A stretch of DNA of 64,000 nucleotides from Arenibacter arenosicollis (GTDB taxonomy: Bacteria > Bacteroidota > Bacteroidia > Flavobacteriales > Flavobacteriaceae), in NCBI RefSeq assembly GCF_014397245.1, contig NZ_JACLHY010000015.1, positions 53,629-117,628 of the forward strand, given 5' to 3'. Within the stretch, counting starts at the first letter, position 1. Each line of letters starts with the position of its first letter. Below are positions 17,585 to 26,479 of this stretch, piece by piece. The position numbers were made by a program, and so were the translations under genes. The notes below the pieces were generated by a model that worked only from the letters and a program-made list of their open reading frames with translations, did not search any database and was not told the origin of the DNA.

Positions 17585-18346
17585 TTATTTAACTAGGGAT
17601 GCTGAGGCCTTATCCAAAAACAAGACAGTCTCCTTATGGGTCCTCAGTATGGAACCGGGACAGGCAGTACTAATATCCCCATACAGGGTATTGTAAACGG
17701 CCTGGGCCTTTCTTTCGTCCGGCACCACACAACTAATGGCCTCACAGTTCAATATAGCGGTAATGGTCAGTGTAAGGGCCTCTTTAGGCACATCGTTAAA
17801 GGTTGGAAACCACCCCTCTCCAAGTTGCTGATTTCTACAGGCCTCATCCAACTCCACCACTTTTACTAATTTGGGATCTTTAAAATCGGCCACTGCGGGA
17901 TCATTAAAGGCTATATGCCCATTCTCGCCAATTCCAATACAGGCAATGTCTATTGGATGGACTTTCAGGGCTTCTTCATAACTCCTTAACTCCCCCTCCA
18001 AATCTTCAGCATCACCATTTAAAAAATACACCTTTTTAGGTACCACACTATTCAGGATGCGTTCTTTAAGATACTTTCTAAAACTAGCGGGATGGGATTC
18101 CGATAGCCCCTTGTATTCATCCAAATGAAAAACAGTTATTTTTTTCCAGTCGATTTCCTTGGTCTGTAGTGCCTCTAAAAACGAAAATTGAGATGCACCC
18201 GTAGCCAATATGAGGTTGGCAGCACCTTTTTTGCTTATGGCCGTCTGTAATTTACTGGCTACATAATCGGCCGCCGCCTCTCCCATGGCCTTTGTCTCCC
18301 CATAGGTTTTTACTGCCAAATTTTCGATTTGAAATGATTTTTCCAT
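17585..18346 (-). CDS. nagB: Glucosamine-6-phosphate deaminase-like protein (NagB family)
   Basis: About 253 residues from the ATG at 18346, which lies 10 bp after the preceding stop; a longer frame from 18379 would overlap the transporter. NagB converts glucosamine 6-phosphate to fructose 6-phosphate and ammonia. Seen are 'VFHLDEYKGLSESHPASF' (proton-shuttling Asp) and 'GIGENGHIAFNDP' (catalytic His kept; Asn and Asp stand where E. coli NagB has Asp141 and Glu148). It is the last gene of the LacI operon and the only one besides the regulator expected to act on a cytosolic metabolite. The exact substrate is not proven. Confidence 0.85.
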   Translation of the reverse strand: MEKSFQIENLAVKTYGETKAMGEAAADYVASKLQTAISKKGAANLILATGASQFSFLEALQTKEIDWKKITVFHLDEYKGLSESHPASFRKYLKERILNSVVPKKVYFLNGDAEDLEGELRSYEEALKVHPIDIACIGIGENGHIAFNDPAVADFKDPKLVKVVELDEACRNQQLGEGWFPTFNDVPKEALTLTITAILNCEAISCVVPDERKAQAVYNTLYGDISTACPGSILRTHKETVLFLDKASASLVK

Positions 18347-18356
18347 TGTTTCTTTT

Positions 18357-19598
18357 TTAAATAAATTCTGCAATTGCAAACCATGTGGTAAGCAGGGAAA
18401 ATAGAATTACGGCCACTAGGCCAAAATTAAGTTTAGCCCCAGCCTTATTATCCCCCATCAATTGATGCCTGTTGATTAAAATAAACATAGGTACCGCTAC
18501 GGCTGGCAGGATACAGGCCTGAAAAGCCTGGGAAAACACCATAAGTGCAGGAGGTCTTTCCTCTAAAAACACGGTCCCGAAAGCAAATATCAAAGCTCCG
18601 AATATCAGAACTCTGGAAGTGGTGGAATGTATATTTCTTGGAGTTCCCCTATAATCGGCAAGTAACCAGGGAGCTATTAGCACAATCGGAAATATAGTGG
18701 AGAGTCCAGCCCCTGTAATCCCTATAATAAGCACAAAGGCGGCCAATTTGCCACCCAAAGGCTCAAACAGGGATATCATCTCTACTGTATTGTCCAGTTT
18801 CATCCCGGAAATATGCAAAGTTCCTGCGGCAACGGCCATAATAACACCGCTCAATAAAAGCATCATAAAGGCGGACACAAAAGCATCTGTCTTTTCCTTT
18901 TTTAAATCGTTTATGCCCCATCCCTTTTCCGCCACTACGGTACTTCTCATAACAAAAACAGCAGCCGAACAGGTTGTCCCTGTAATGGCGGCAATAAGTC
19001 CCAGGGCACCTGGTGTGTCCGGAATACTTGGAACCATACCGGACATGATATCTGCCATATCGGGACGGACCATGATAAAAACAACTAAAAAGGACAGTCC
19101 CATCAAGATAACCAAAACCGTCAATACTTTTTCAAAGGCCTTATAACGGCCAAACCACAAAAAGAATGCAAGTATTACAACAAAAAACAGGATGATCCAC
19201 GCCCTTTGGACCACTACTCCATTATACGCCAAGCGTACCCCTTCCTGAACCAAATCGGCCACTATTCCCATTACGCCCATAAGCGCCAATAATTCTCCAA
19301 TAATAAGTACTAAAATAATATAGAGGGAAAGTATCCAACCCCATTTAAATTCCTGTTTAAAATTAAACAGGGCAGTCCTTCCTGTTACCAAGGTCACCTT
19401 GCCATAAGCTACCATTAATATATAGGTGAAAATACAGGATAGTACCAATGCCCAAAAAAGGCTCATACCGTATTCCGCACCAGTTTTGGCCATTGTGGTA
19501 ACACTACCCGTTCCAATATTGTAACCAATAAGAAAAAGCCCCGGACCTACCGCGCTTAGTCCCAATAATATTTTTTTGATTAATGATTTATTGCCCAT
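18357..19598 (-). CDS. NRAMP-like transporter lacking the metal-binding motifs
   Basis: A 413-residue inner-membrane protein with 11 or so helices. TM1 reads 'GPGLFLIGYNIGTGS' followed by 'GAEYGMSLFW', aligning with NRAMP metal transporters. The DPGN motif that binds manganese or iron is replaced (Asp to Gly, Asn to Ser by eye), and the TM6 MPH motif is missing ('GTTCSAAVFVMRS'). The fold is thus kept while the metal site is lost. In this operon a sugar-derived or other organic substrate is plausible, but that is inference. The next gene starts 10 bp downstream. Confidence 0.8.
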   Translation of the reverse strand: MGNKSLIKKILLGLSAVGPGLFLIGYNIGTGSVTTMAKTGAEYGMSLFWALVLSCIFTYILMVAYGKVTLVTGRTALFNFKQEFKWGWILSLYIILVLIIGELLALMGVMGIVADLVQEGVRLAYNGVVVQRAWIILFFVVILAFFLWFGRYKAFEKVLTVLVILMGLSFLVVFIMVRPDMADIMSGMVPSIPDTPGALGLIAAITGTTCSAAVFVMRSTVVAEKGWGINDLKKEKTDAFVSAFMMLLLSGVIMAVAAGTLHISGMKLDNTVEMISLFEPLGGKLAAFVLIIGITGAGLSTIFPIVLIAPWLLADYRGTPRNIHSTTSRVLIFGALIFAFGTVFLEERPPALMVFSQAFQACILPAVAVPMFILINRHQLMGDNKAGAKLNFGLVAVILFSLLTTWFAIAEFI

Positions 19599-19672
19599 AA
19601 CCCGTTTAACACCTTTTAATTTTTAACCCTATGCTTTATTTTTCGCTTATTTAAGTTCTCAAGACGCTATAA

Positions 19673-20890
19673 CTACTCTTTAGAATAAACCAATTGACCC
19701 GACACAAATGTTTTATGAATAACCACCTTATTATTTTCCAATTGAAAAAGAATAAGGTCTGCCCTTTTTCCTTGTCCTATTTCTCCCAATTCATTTAACG
19801 AGAACATTTTTGCAGGATTGGTACTTGCCATTTGTATGGCATCCTTAAGAGTACATTGAGTATAATCCATAATTACACCCACACAGGCACTAATAGGTGA
19901 TGCTGCCCCGGCCAGAACATTTTCCTTGGGTAATTTTACCACGTTGGGGGTCAGCAATAAGGTACGTTCCCCACGGGTATATTCTCCCGGTGGCAAGCCT
20001 GCCAAATCCAAGGCATCTGACACCAAAATAGTTTTATCCGGTCCTTTTACCTTATAAAAACTTCGGACCTCCTCCTTGGTCAAATGAAATCCGTCCGCTA
20101 TAATGCTAGGCGTAATCCTATCATCGGCCAACTGTGGCCAAAGCGGATTATAGTGCCTATTAATTTCGTTGGCACATCCGTTACCCAAGTGGGTAGCCAT
20201 TTTTGCCCCTGCATCTATAGCACGTTCTATATCTTCTGCGCTACCATTGTGATGACCAAGTGCCACTGTTATGCCATTGGCCACACAATTGCGGATAAAG
20301 GGGATGGCACCGTCCAACTCAGGTGCCAAGGTTATTAACTTTATACCGTTGTTTGCCGCCCGTTGCAACTCCTGAAATTCTTCCCAGTCCGGATTTTTAA
20401 TATATTTCTCCAAATGCGCCCCCCTGAAGCCTGGTAATGGTGATATATAAGGACCTTCCAAATGGAATCCGGGAATGGATTTTCCTATTTCCGGATCTTT
20501 TTGTGCTTGGGCCAAAATGGCAAAATTCTTTTTCATTCTTTTGAAATCACTGGTAATAATGGTGGGGAAATAAGTTGTTACCCCAGCCTTCCACAAAGCC
20601 TTCGTAGCTTTTCTGATTCCCTCCACAGTAAGCTCGGGCCCTGAAAAATCTACGCCCATGTAGCCATTAATCTGGACATCTATCAAGCCTGGAGCTACAT
20701 ATGTTTTCGAAACGTTATTCCCCGTGGCAAGGCGGTTAATTCCCGAAATTTTGCCGCTTGTAGTGGAAAGGGAGACCCATCCCTCATCGGAATACAAAAC
20801 GCCTTCTATCCCGTTAATATCATTGGACTGTGATGTTGCCATATTACAAAAAAATAATAGTGCTATAATTGATCTACATTTTAATATCAT
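19673..20890 (-). CDS. nagA: N-acetylglucosamine-6-phosphate deacetylase-like amidohydrolase with signal peptide
   Basis: A 405-residue member of the NagA amidohydrolase family, which removes acetate from GlcNAc 6-phosphate. Metal and catalytic residues are kept: Glu in 'FHLEGPYISP', His in 'ALGHHNGS', His in 'ATHLGNGC' and Asp in 'VSDALDLAG'. The N-terminus MILKCRSIIALLFFCNMATS looks like a signal peptide with a Q after the probable cut, which would put the enzyme in the periplasm, unlike classical NagA; an internal Met at 20842 would give a cytosolic form. If exported, a phosphorylated substrate is unlikely. Confidence 0.82.
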   Translation of the reverse strand: MILKCRSIIALLFFCNMATSQSNDINGIEGVLYSDEGWVSLSTTSGKISGINRLATGNNVSKTYVAPGLIDVQINGYMGVDFSGPELTVEGIRKATKALWKAGVTTYFPTIITSDFKRMKKNFAILAQAQKDPEIGKSIPGFHLEGPYISPLPGFRGAHLEKYIKNPDWEEFQELQRAANNGIKLITLAPELDGAIPFIRNCVANGITVALGHHNGSAEDIERAIDAGAKMATHLGNGCANEINRHYNPLWPQLADDRITPSIIADGFHLTKEEVRSFYKVKGPDKTILVSDALDLAGLPPGEYTRGERTLLLTPNVVKLPKENVLAGAASPISACVGVIMDYTQCTLKDAIQMASTNPAKMFSLNELGEIGQGKRADLILFQLENNKVVIHKTFVSGQLVYSKE

Positions 20891-20943
20891 AATAAATTAT
20901 TGATTTTACATTCAGCTGACCAGAATCAATTTTATCAAAAAAA

Positions 20944-21774
20944 TTAATCACCCAATTTAATTCTACGAATCTTAATATTCCTAAACCAGGCATCGTCCTT
21001 ATGGTTTTGCAGAACTATATGGCCATTTCTCTTTTCCAAAAATCCTGGTATATCCACATATTTGCTCTTTTTAAACAGGGAATCCAAATGCCTGGAACCA
21101 AATTCATATGTAACTACCTTTTTCCCGTTTAGCCAATGCTCCACGTGTTTGCCATTGATTAATATGCGACTTGAGTTAAACATCCCAATTGGCCTAAGAG
21201 TTGCATTTTCAGCCGCAATCATATCGTAAAGGCTCCCCGTATACTGCGAAGGTTTTAGTTTGCCCGCATAAAGGGTATCGGAATCATCCAATAACTGGTA
21301 TTCAAATCCCAATGCAGAATATTCGGATCCGAACTTTTGGGAGATTTCCTCGGACACATTGTACTTCAACCCTGTATTGCCCGCCTTTAATATTTTCCAT
21401 TCAAAATACAATTCATAATTATCAAAAGTATCTATGGTCATTAAATCGCCGCCCTCCATGGGTTGGCCATCGGGCATTGATGGTACCTCGCCACTATTCA
21501 GTTTTCGTATGGTTCCCTCCTCAATTTTCCACAGTTCTTTTTGAACATCTTTTCTGCCCAAACCTCGCCATCCATTGAACGACACCCCATCAAAAAGTAG
21601 TTCCCAACCCTGCTGCTTCTCCAGATCGGTCAGCCTGTTGTTCATTTCTACCGTGGCCTTCAATTCTTGCACGTTCTTTTCCTCTTTATTCTTGCACCCA
21701 TGTGATACCAGAACAATCATAAAGGCAATGGCACAAAACCAAGGATTCAGCTTCTTATTACACTTCTCGATCAT
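20944..21774 (-). CDS. DUF1080 / 3-keto-disaccharide hydrolase-like lipoprotein
   Basis: About 276 residues. The ATG at 21774 shares an ATGA overlap with the stop of the preceding gene, which fixes this start. A hydrophobic segment ending 'LVSHGC' suggests a lipoprotein. The body has the concanavalin-like jelly-roll pattern of DUF1080 ('WELLFDGVSFNGWRG', 'FDNYELYFEWKI', 'NTGLKYNV', 'GHIVLQNHKDDAWFRNI'). Family members cleave glycosides whose sugar was oxidised at C3. Beside two exported Gfo/Idh/MocA dehydrogenases, this is the expected second step of such a pathway. Confidence 0.85.
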   Translation of the reverse strand: MIEKCNKKLNPWFCAIAFMIVLVSHGCKNKEEKNVQELKATVEMNNRLTDLEKQQGWELLFDGVSFNGWRGLGRKDVQKELWKIEEGTIRKLNSGEVPSMPDGQPMEGGDLMTIDTFDNYELYFEWKILKAGNTGLKYNVSEEISQKFGSEYSALGFEYQLLDDSDTLYAGKLKPSQYTGSLYDMIAAENATLRPIGMFNSSRILINGKHVEHWLNGKKVVTYEFGSRHLDSLFKKSKYVDIPGFLEKRNGHIVLQNHKDDAWFRNIKIRRIKLGD

Positions 21775-22763
21775 GCTACAACGGATTCCCAATTACCTGA
21801 AATTATAGATTTTTGAAGCGCTTCCAGTATGGCAATTCCGTGTATAATGCTCTCATGGCTGCGGGGTTCCTTACCGGTACTGAACATGGTGACCATATCC
21901 ACATAGTTTTTATCCGGACCAACGGTCTCAACTCTGGACTTTAATTCAACCACTCCTTCGTCCGTTTCAACAAAGGTCTGCCACCCGTACTTTTTACTGG
22001 TTATTACCAAGGTAGCCATCCTGCCGTTTTCAAATATCAAACTGGCAGTACTGTTTAGATTTTCCTTTTCATTTTTGTTGAACCTAGCGGAAACAATTTT
22101 TTCATCAAAAAGATAAATAAGGGGTTCTACCATATGCACTCCATAAAAGAAAAAGCCTCCATAAATAGAATTGATATCGGCCTTGCCATAACAGGTAACT
22201 TGATTAATTTCCTTCATTTCCGCCAATTGTTTCCTCATATCCACAGTGGCATTGCTGTGGGCAATGGAACTGTAGGAAGTAACGGGAGTACCGACTTCTT
22301 TTGCCATTTCCAAAAATATTTTTGCGGCCTTGCTACTATAGCAAAAGGGTTTATCGATAAAGGTGGGTATCCCAGCTTGCACAAACGGTAATGCTGCATC
22401 AAGGTGAAGATCGCCATGCCTATGATCTACAATCAATGCATCGATCTTGCCCATCATTTCCGATGGTTCTTTTACAATAACGGGAATGCCGGCTTCGTCC
22501 TTGGCCAATTGGGCAAATTCTTCCTTTTCGCCCCAAATGTATTTAACCTCCCAACCTGGAAACTTCTTATCCAAATTGAACATTTTCCCAAAACCCCTGC
22601 TGTGGGAGTTTTCGGCACCTATGATACCAATAATCTTGGTTTTCATTACCGACTTTTTCCTTGATTTCAGTTGAGAAAATAAGGGTGACGGTAAGGACAG
22701 TGCCAATGTTGAAAAGGCAGCCCCTTTGCCTAGTTTTTCCAAAAACGATCTTCTATTTGCCAT
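21771..22763 (-). CDS. Exported Gfo/Idh/MocA family oxidoreductase (Tat signal)
   Basis: A 330-residue dehydrogenase-family protein. The N-terminus has a twin-arginine motif (NRRSFLEK) and a hydrophobic stretch ending 'PSPLFSQ', so it should be exported folded with its nicotinamide cofactor. The Rossmann region reads 'KIIGIIGAENSHSRGF', followed by 'ALIVDHRHGDLHLDAA' and 'FIDKPFCYSS' where the family's EKP motif gives the catalytic Lys. It lies between the other Tat-exported Gfo/Idh gene (9 bp) and DUF1080 (ATGA overlap). Probable role: oxidising or reducing a sugar in the periplasm. Confidence 0.87.
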   Translation of the reverse strand: MANRRSFLEKLGKGAAFSTLALSLPSPLFSQLKSRKKSVMKTKIIGIIGAENSHSRGFGKMFNLDKKFPGWEVKYIWGEKEEFAQLAKDEAGIPVIVKEPSEMMGKIDALIVDHRHGDLHLDAALPFVQAGIPTFIDKPFCYSSKAAKIFLEMAKEVGTPVTSYSSIAHSNATVDMRKQLAEMKEINQVTCYGKADINSIYGGFFFYGVHMVEPLIYLFDEKIVSARFNKNEKENLNSTASLIFENGRMATLVITSKKYGWQTFVETDEGVVELKSRVETVGPDKNYVDMVTMFSTGKEPRSHESIIHGIAILEALQKSIISGNWESVVA

Positions 22764-22772
22764 ATATTTATA

Positions 22773-24134
22773 TTATAATTTCATTTCCCATCCTTTTTCA
22801 TAAGAACGGCTCCATAATTTTTGAGCATCATTATCCCCTAAAATATGTCCATTTTGAGGGTCAATATTCAATGATCTACCACTACGCTGTGCAATATTTC
22901 CCAGTTGCACCAACAAGGTACTTTTATGTCCCGAGTCTATGTCTGCATTTAGGGCTGTGCCGTTTAAAATGGCATCGAACATATTCTGTATATGTAAGGC
23001 GTCCAGAAGTTCGGCCGGATTGGATTTATTCCTTGGGTCTATTTCTTGGTTGTTTTTCACCTCCTTTACAATTTTACCCTCCAAATCGAAAATGGTATAG
23101 CTATTTCCACTAGGTATAAGCATACTGCCGTTTTCCCCATAGAACATTACACCTACAGCACTTCCCTCAATGGGCTTTCCATTACAGCTCCTTCCCTCCC
23201 AGGACATAGACATCCCATCTGCGAAATCCAAATTAATTACCTGGGTATCCGGTGTCTCCCAATCGTCCTGATATCTATATCTGCCACCATTTGAACTCAC
23301 CTTTACAGGATAGTCTACCTGCATGCCCCAGCGCAGTAGATCGATCATATGGGTGCCATTATTTAAGGCTTCGCCAGTACCCCAATGCCATAACCAGTGC
23401 CAATTATAGTGCACAATATTGTCCTTATAATTTTTTCTGGGTGCCGGACCTTGCCAAAGGTCCCAATCCAACCACTTAGGAACCTCAACTTCCTTACCTA
23501 TTCCAATAGATTGCCGATTGTTGGTATACCACCCCTTGCCAAAATATACCCGTCCAATGGCACCAGACTTCAAAGCTTTTATTCCTTCAACTACATTGGG
23601 CCAGGAGCGGCGCTGGTTGCCCATCTGTATGACCTTGCCATATTTTTTTGCAGCCTGCACCAAAATTTCTCCCTCATTTGGGTTGTGACTACATGGTTTT
23701 TCCACATATACGTGCTTTCCGGCTTCCATGGCCAGAAGCGATGCCGGAGCATGCCAATGATCTGGAGCGGCTATTACCATGGCGTCCACATCCTTACTTT
23801 CCAAAGACTTGCGGAAATCGGTATAAGATTTTGGCACCCTGCCTTGTCGCTCTTTTACGACAGACAGACAATTCGCTATTGCTCTGCTATCCACATCACA
23901 AACATGGATTACCTCAGAGTTCTTTTGACTCGCAAAATTTTGGGCCAAGGCCTTCCCCCTACTATTTACCCCCATCATGGAAACATTGATCCGATCGTTG
24001 GCACCTAGAATTCGGGCATAACTTTTAGCGCTAAATTGTGGGAGCATCCCAGTAGCGGCAATTAAGGCCGAACTGGCGGCGGTTTTTTTAATAAAACTTC
24101 TTCTTGAGTTTGAATTTGATCCCATACTATCCAA
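22773..24134 (-). CDS. Exported Gfo/Idh/MocA family oxidoreductase (Tat signal)
   Basis: A 453-residue protein starting with a twin-arginine signal (SRRSFIKK, then 'ALIAATGMLPQF'). It belongs to the long, secreted branch of the Gfo/Idh/MocA family: 'RINVSMMGVNSRGKALA' (cofactor), 'AMVIAAPDHWHAPASL' and 'VYVEKPCSHNP' with the catalytic Lys of EKP, and a C-terminal domain with 'WHWLWHWGTGEALNNGTHM'. Members of this branch oxidise sugar hydroxyls, for instance at C3. It is not a close duplicate of its neighbour, which suggests two steps or two substrates. Confidence 0.88.
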   Translation of the reverse strand: MDSMGSNSNSRRSFIKKTAASSALIAATGMLPQFSAKSYARILGANDRINVSMMGVNSRGKALAQNFASQKNSEVIHVCDVDSRAIANCLSVVKERQGRVPKSYTDFRKSLESKDVDAMVIAAPDHWHAPASLLAMEAGKHVYVEKPCSHNPNEGEILVQAAKKYGKVIQMGNQRRSWPNVVEGIKALKSGAIGRVYFGKGWYTNNRQSIGIGKEVEVPKWLDWDLWQGPAPRKNYKDNIVHYNWHWLWHWGTGEALNNGTHMIDLLRWGMQVDYPVKVSSNGGRYRYQDDWETPDTQVINLDFADGMSMSWEGRSCNGKPIEGSAVGVMFYGENGSMLIPSGNSYTIFDLEGKIVKEVKNNQEIDPRNKSNPAELLDALHIQNMFDAILNGTALNADIDSGHKSTLLVQLGNIAQRSGRSLNIDPQNGHILGDNDAQKLWSRSYEKGWEMKL

Positions 24135-24182
24135 GTTTGAACGTTAATTGTATTTTTTATCTCCTATATTCTATATAAAAGC

Positions 24183-25268
24183 CTAGTACAGATTCGAAAA
24201 ATCCTGCCCCAGTTTAGTGATTTCCTCGTCAGAGACTTCCCCCGAACATATTAGGGTACGAAAAGCGAAACGAACAGAATCTCCCTTTTTTAATTTCAGG
24301 TTCATAGATTCTTTACCGTCCGAAAATACATTCTGCCCTAATGGATTTACTGCAAAAAGACCATAACCTCGAGCGTGCCAATAGGCCGGATAACCAGGGT
24401 TCTTCTTATGGTCAAGAATCACCACAGCAACTTTCTCATCCTTGTATTTTCCGAAAAGCTTCATCCATTTGGCTCGGGTGCCCCAAACATCCTCTCCTGT
24501 AATTCCTTCACTGCTTAGATAATCCCCAGAAACCGCATCATTATTAATTACTTTTATCGTTTCTGGATTTCCGTGTGCATCCGTTAGCGTTAGTGGATCA
24601 TCTGATGGCAATTCCAGTTCTCGACTCACCCTAATGGCAAACATACCTTCCTTGGTATCCTTGAATAAAATGTCCTCTTGGGCCGTTAAAGTACTTATCC
24701 AATCAATGATTCTGACCTTGTCCTTATCCATAAAATGAAGCTCTATTTCTTCTGTAATTTGGGTACGCCCTCCTGCTTCCCAATTGGTTTTTACGCGAAT
24801 TGTCCCTTGTTCATCATCAGCTTTGGCCTCAACTACCTCTTGATGCCTAATTACACCACTAAATGCCTTCCTATCTTCCGGGGTTGCCTCTGAATGCCCC
24901 CAATAGTCAATACCATTTACATCCCCATAATTCATCCACATTCCTATATGGTGCGGATGATCTGCACGCTCACCGGCCACAGTCTTCAATGGGTATTTAC
25001 GTGTAATTTCCGTCCCTTCCGAGGTCACTATAGGCCATAAACACGGCTTCATAATATTATCCGGATAGATGTATGAAGTAAATAATTCATCCCCGAAGTA
25101 GACATCCACTTTTTGTTCCGACTCTTTATTTTCTATCCTAATATCCTGTTTTTCCGCTACTTGTGCAGGATTTACCTTATTCTTATTGGACTTGCCATTT
25201 CCACAAGAACTCAGAATTAGTAGCAAAAGAGTGCAAACAGGTAATCCTAATTTAATTCCTTTATTCAT
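24183..25268 (-). CDS. PmoA-like (DUF6807) lipoprotein
   Basis: A 361-residue protein with a clear lipobox ('LLILSSC', Cys about 22), followed by a Lys/Asn-rich linker. The body has the features of the family annotated 'PmoA' or DUF6807: 'ERADHPHHIGMWMNYGDVNG' and 'IDYWGHSEATPEDR', then a run of beta strands. The name recalls methane monooxygenase but the family is usually found in Bacteroidota and Planctomycetota sugar clusters, and no methane gene is here. The His-rich HPHH motif may form an active site. It begins the structural genes after lacI, 9 bp away. Confidence 0.82.
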   Translation of the reverse strand: MNKGIKLGLPVCTLLLLILSSCGNGKSNKNKVNPAQVAEKQDIRIENKESEQKVDVYFGDELFTSYIYPDNIMKPCLWPIVTSEGTEITRKYPLKTVAGERADHPHHIGMWMNYGDVNGIDYWGHSEATPEDRKAFSGVIRHQEVVEAKADDEQGTIRVKTNWEAGGRTQITEEIELHFMDKDKVRIIDWISTLTAQEDILFKDTKEGMFAIRVSRELELPSDDPLTLTDAHGNPETIKVINNDAVSGDYLSSEGITGEDVWGTRAKWMKLFGKYKDEKVAVVILDHKKNPGYPAYWHARGYGLFAVNPLGQNVFSDGKESMNLKLKKGDSVRFAFRTLICSGEVSDEEITKLGQDFSNLY

Positions 25269-25277
25269 TTATTACGT

Positions 25278-26345
25278 TTATTGAAAATTAATATAATAAT
25301 CTACGTTTTCCTTAATAATTATATCCAAAGGCACAAACTGCACAGCGGCCGGTGATTTTTTATAAACAAAAAAATCGAACAAGGTCTTTACCGCGGTTAC
25401 TCCTTGAAATACTGGTCTTTGGGAAATAATATAATCGATATTTCCGTTCTTCAATTCAGTCACATTTCCGGGAACAATATCAAACCCCACCACTTTTATG
25501 TCCAGTTCGTGCAACGCGTGATACCTAGAAATTAAATGAGCCCTGGAATTACTAACAAACACCCCTTTGGTACCTCGATTTTTAATATAGTATTTGGTCA
25601 GTTCCCTGCTTACCTCTGACTCGAGGGTAGAGGGTATGGTAATGGAATCTATTTTCCTATTGGACAATGCTGCGTTGCTTTTAAAGAATTCCTTAAATCC
25701 CTTTTCCACAATTCCAGTGTGGGCACTATTCTCAAGGCCCTTTACCAGATTTACAACAAGAATATCGTCCGAAGGACCCAAAATTGAGTTCAATAATTTG
25801 CCAGCAATATAACCGCTACCTTTTAAGTCAGGCCCAATATAACTGAGGTTTCTCTTATTCGGGATGTTGGCATCAATAAAGACATAAGGAATATTCCTTT
25901 CCTCAAGCTTTTTCATGAAGCTTAAACTTTCCTTCTCAAAAAGGGGTGCCAAAATTACACCACTTGGATTCTTCCCTAGAATAACATCGGCATTTTTAAT
26001 AAAACTAGATTCATCAAACAAACTGTATTCATAGGAATCCAGCTCCAACCCAAAATCCCTATGGACTTCCATTGCCTGATCCACACCAATTCTTGGTAAG
26101 GTCCAATAACTTTGGGAGGTGGTCGCTTCCGGAAAAAGGGTGCAAACCGTAAACTGCTTTCCCAAAGCCAATGTTCTTGCCAACAGATTGGGATTAAAAT
26201 TCAACTTTTCAATGGCCTCTTCCACTTTTTTCCTTTTGGCGACGGAGACCTTACCCCTATTGTGCAATACCCTATCAATGGTTCCAATGGAAACATTGGC
26301 ATAGTCCGCCAGATCTTGAATAGTGGTTTTTTTATTTTTTACCAT
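25278..26345 (-). CDS. LacI-family transcriptional regulator
   Basis: A 355-residue regulator. Residues 6-60 form the LacI DNA-binding head ('TIQDLADYANVSIGTIDRVL', hinge 'NPNLLARTLALGK'). The rest is a periplasmic-binding-protein-like sensor with 'SGVILAPLFEKESL' and 'VFIDANIPN'. It is the first gene of a minus-strand run reaching the nagB-like gene. Two inverted repeats with the half site AGTGTGT lie 46 and 135 bp upstream, so it probably represses itself and the whole operon until an unknown sugar is present. Confidence 0.93.
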   Translation of the reverse strand: MVKNKKTTIQDLADYANVSIGTIDRVLHNRGKVSVAKRKKVEEAIEKLNFNPNLLARTLALGKQFTVCTLFPEATTSQSYWTLPRIGVDQAMEVHRDFGLELDSYEYSLFDESSFIKNADVILGKNPSGVILAPLFEKESLSFMKKLEERNIPYVFIDANIPNKRNLSYIGPDLKGSGYIAGKLLNSILGPSDDILVVNLVKGLENSAHTGIVEKGFKEFFKSNAALSNRKIDSITIPSTLESEVSRELTKYYIKNRGTKGVFVSNSRAHLISRYHALHELDIKVVGFDIVPGNVTELKNGNIDYIISQRPVFQGVTAVKTLFDFFVYKKSPAAVQFVPLDIIIKENVDYYINFQ

Positions 26346-26390
26346 TGAAAACTAAACCTTACAAATACATGATATTTAATAATTTACAAA

Positions 26391-26408
26391 AGTGTGTAGG
26401 TACACAAA
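26391..26408. promoter_or_regulatory. Candidate LacI operator 1, overlapping the promoter
   Basis: An imperfect inverted repeat: AGTGTGT, a 4-bp spacer, then ACACAAA (two mismatches to a perfect mirror). It overlaps the minus-strand box TATATTTG at 26412-26405, a match to the -7 consensus TAnnTTTG, so a repressor bound here would block the polymerase. It shares its half site with operator 2, about 89 bp away. Confidence 0.65.
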
Positions 26409-26412
26409 TATA
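26405..26412 (-). promoter_or_regulatory. Candidate -7 box of the LacI operon
   Basis: TATATTTG on the minus strand, about 60 bp upstream of the lacI-family start, matches the Bacteroidota -7 consensus. A matching -33 TTTG is not seen at 19 bp. The overlap with operator 1 supports its reality. Confidence 0.5.
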
Positions 26413-26479
26413 AAAATTATAAGGAAATTTCAGTTATTTATTATAAAAATTACGGTGGATTGTAGAATAAATTAATGAA

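Noticed and set aside
23397..24008. A 203-residue frame antisense to the Gfo/Idh/MocA gene
   Set aside because: It overlaps a well-supported gene, and its His/Tyr-rich composition is that of a reverse-complement shadow.
24183..25268. Calling the PmoA-like protein a methane monooxygenase subunit
   Set aside because: The name is inherited from a family label; the protein is a lipoprotein in a sugar operon with no other monooxygenase genes.
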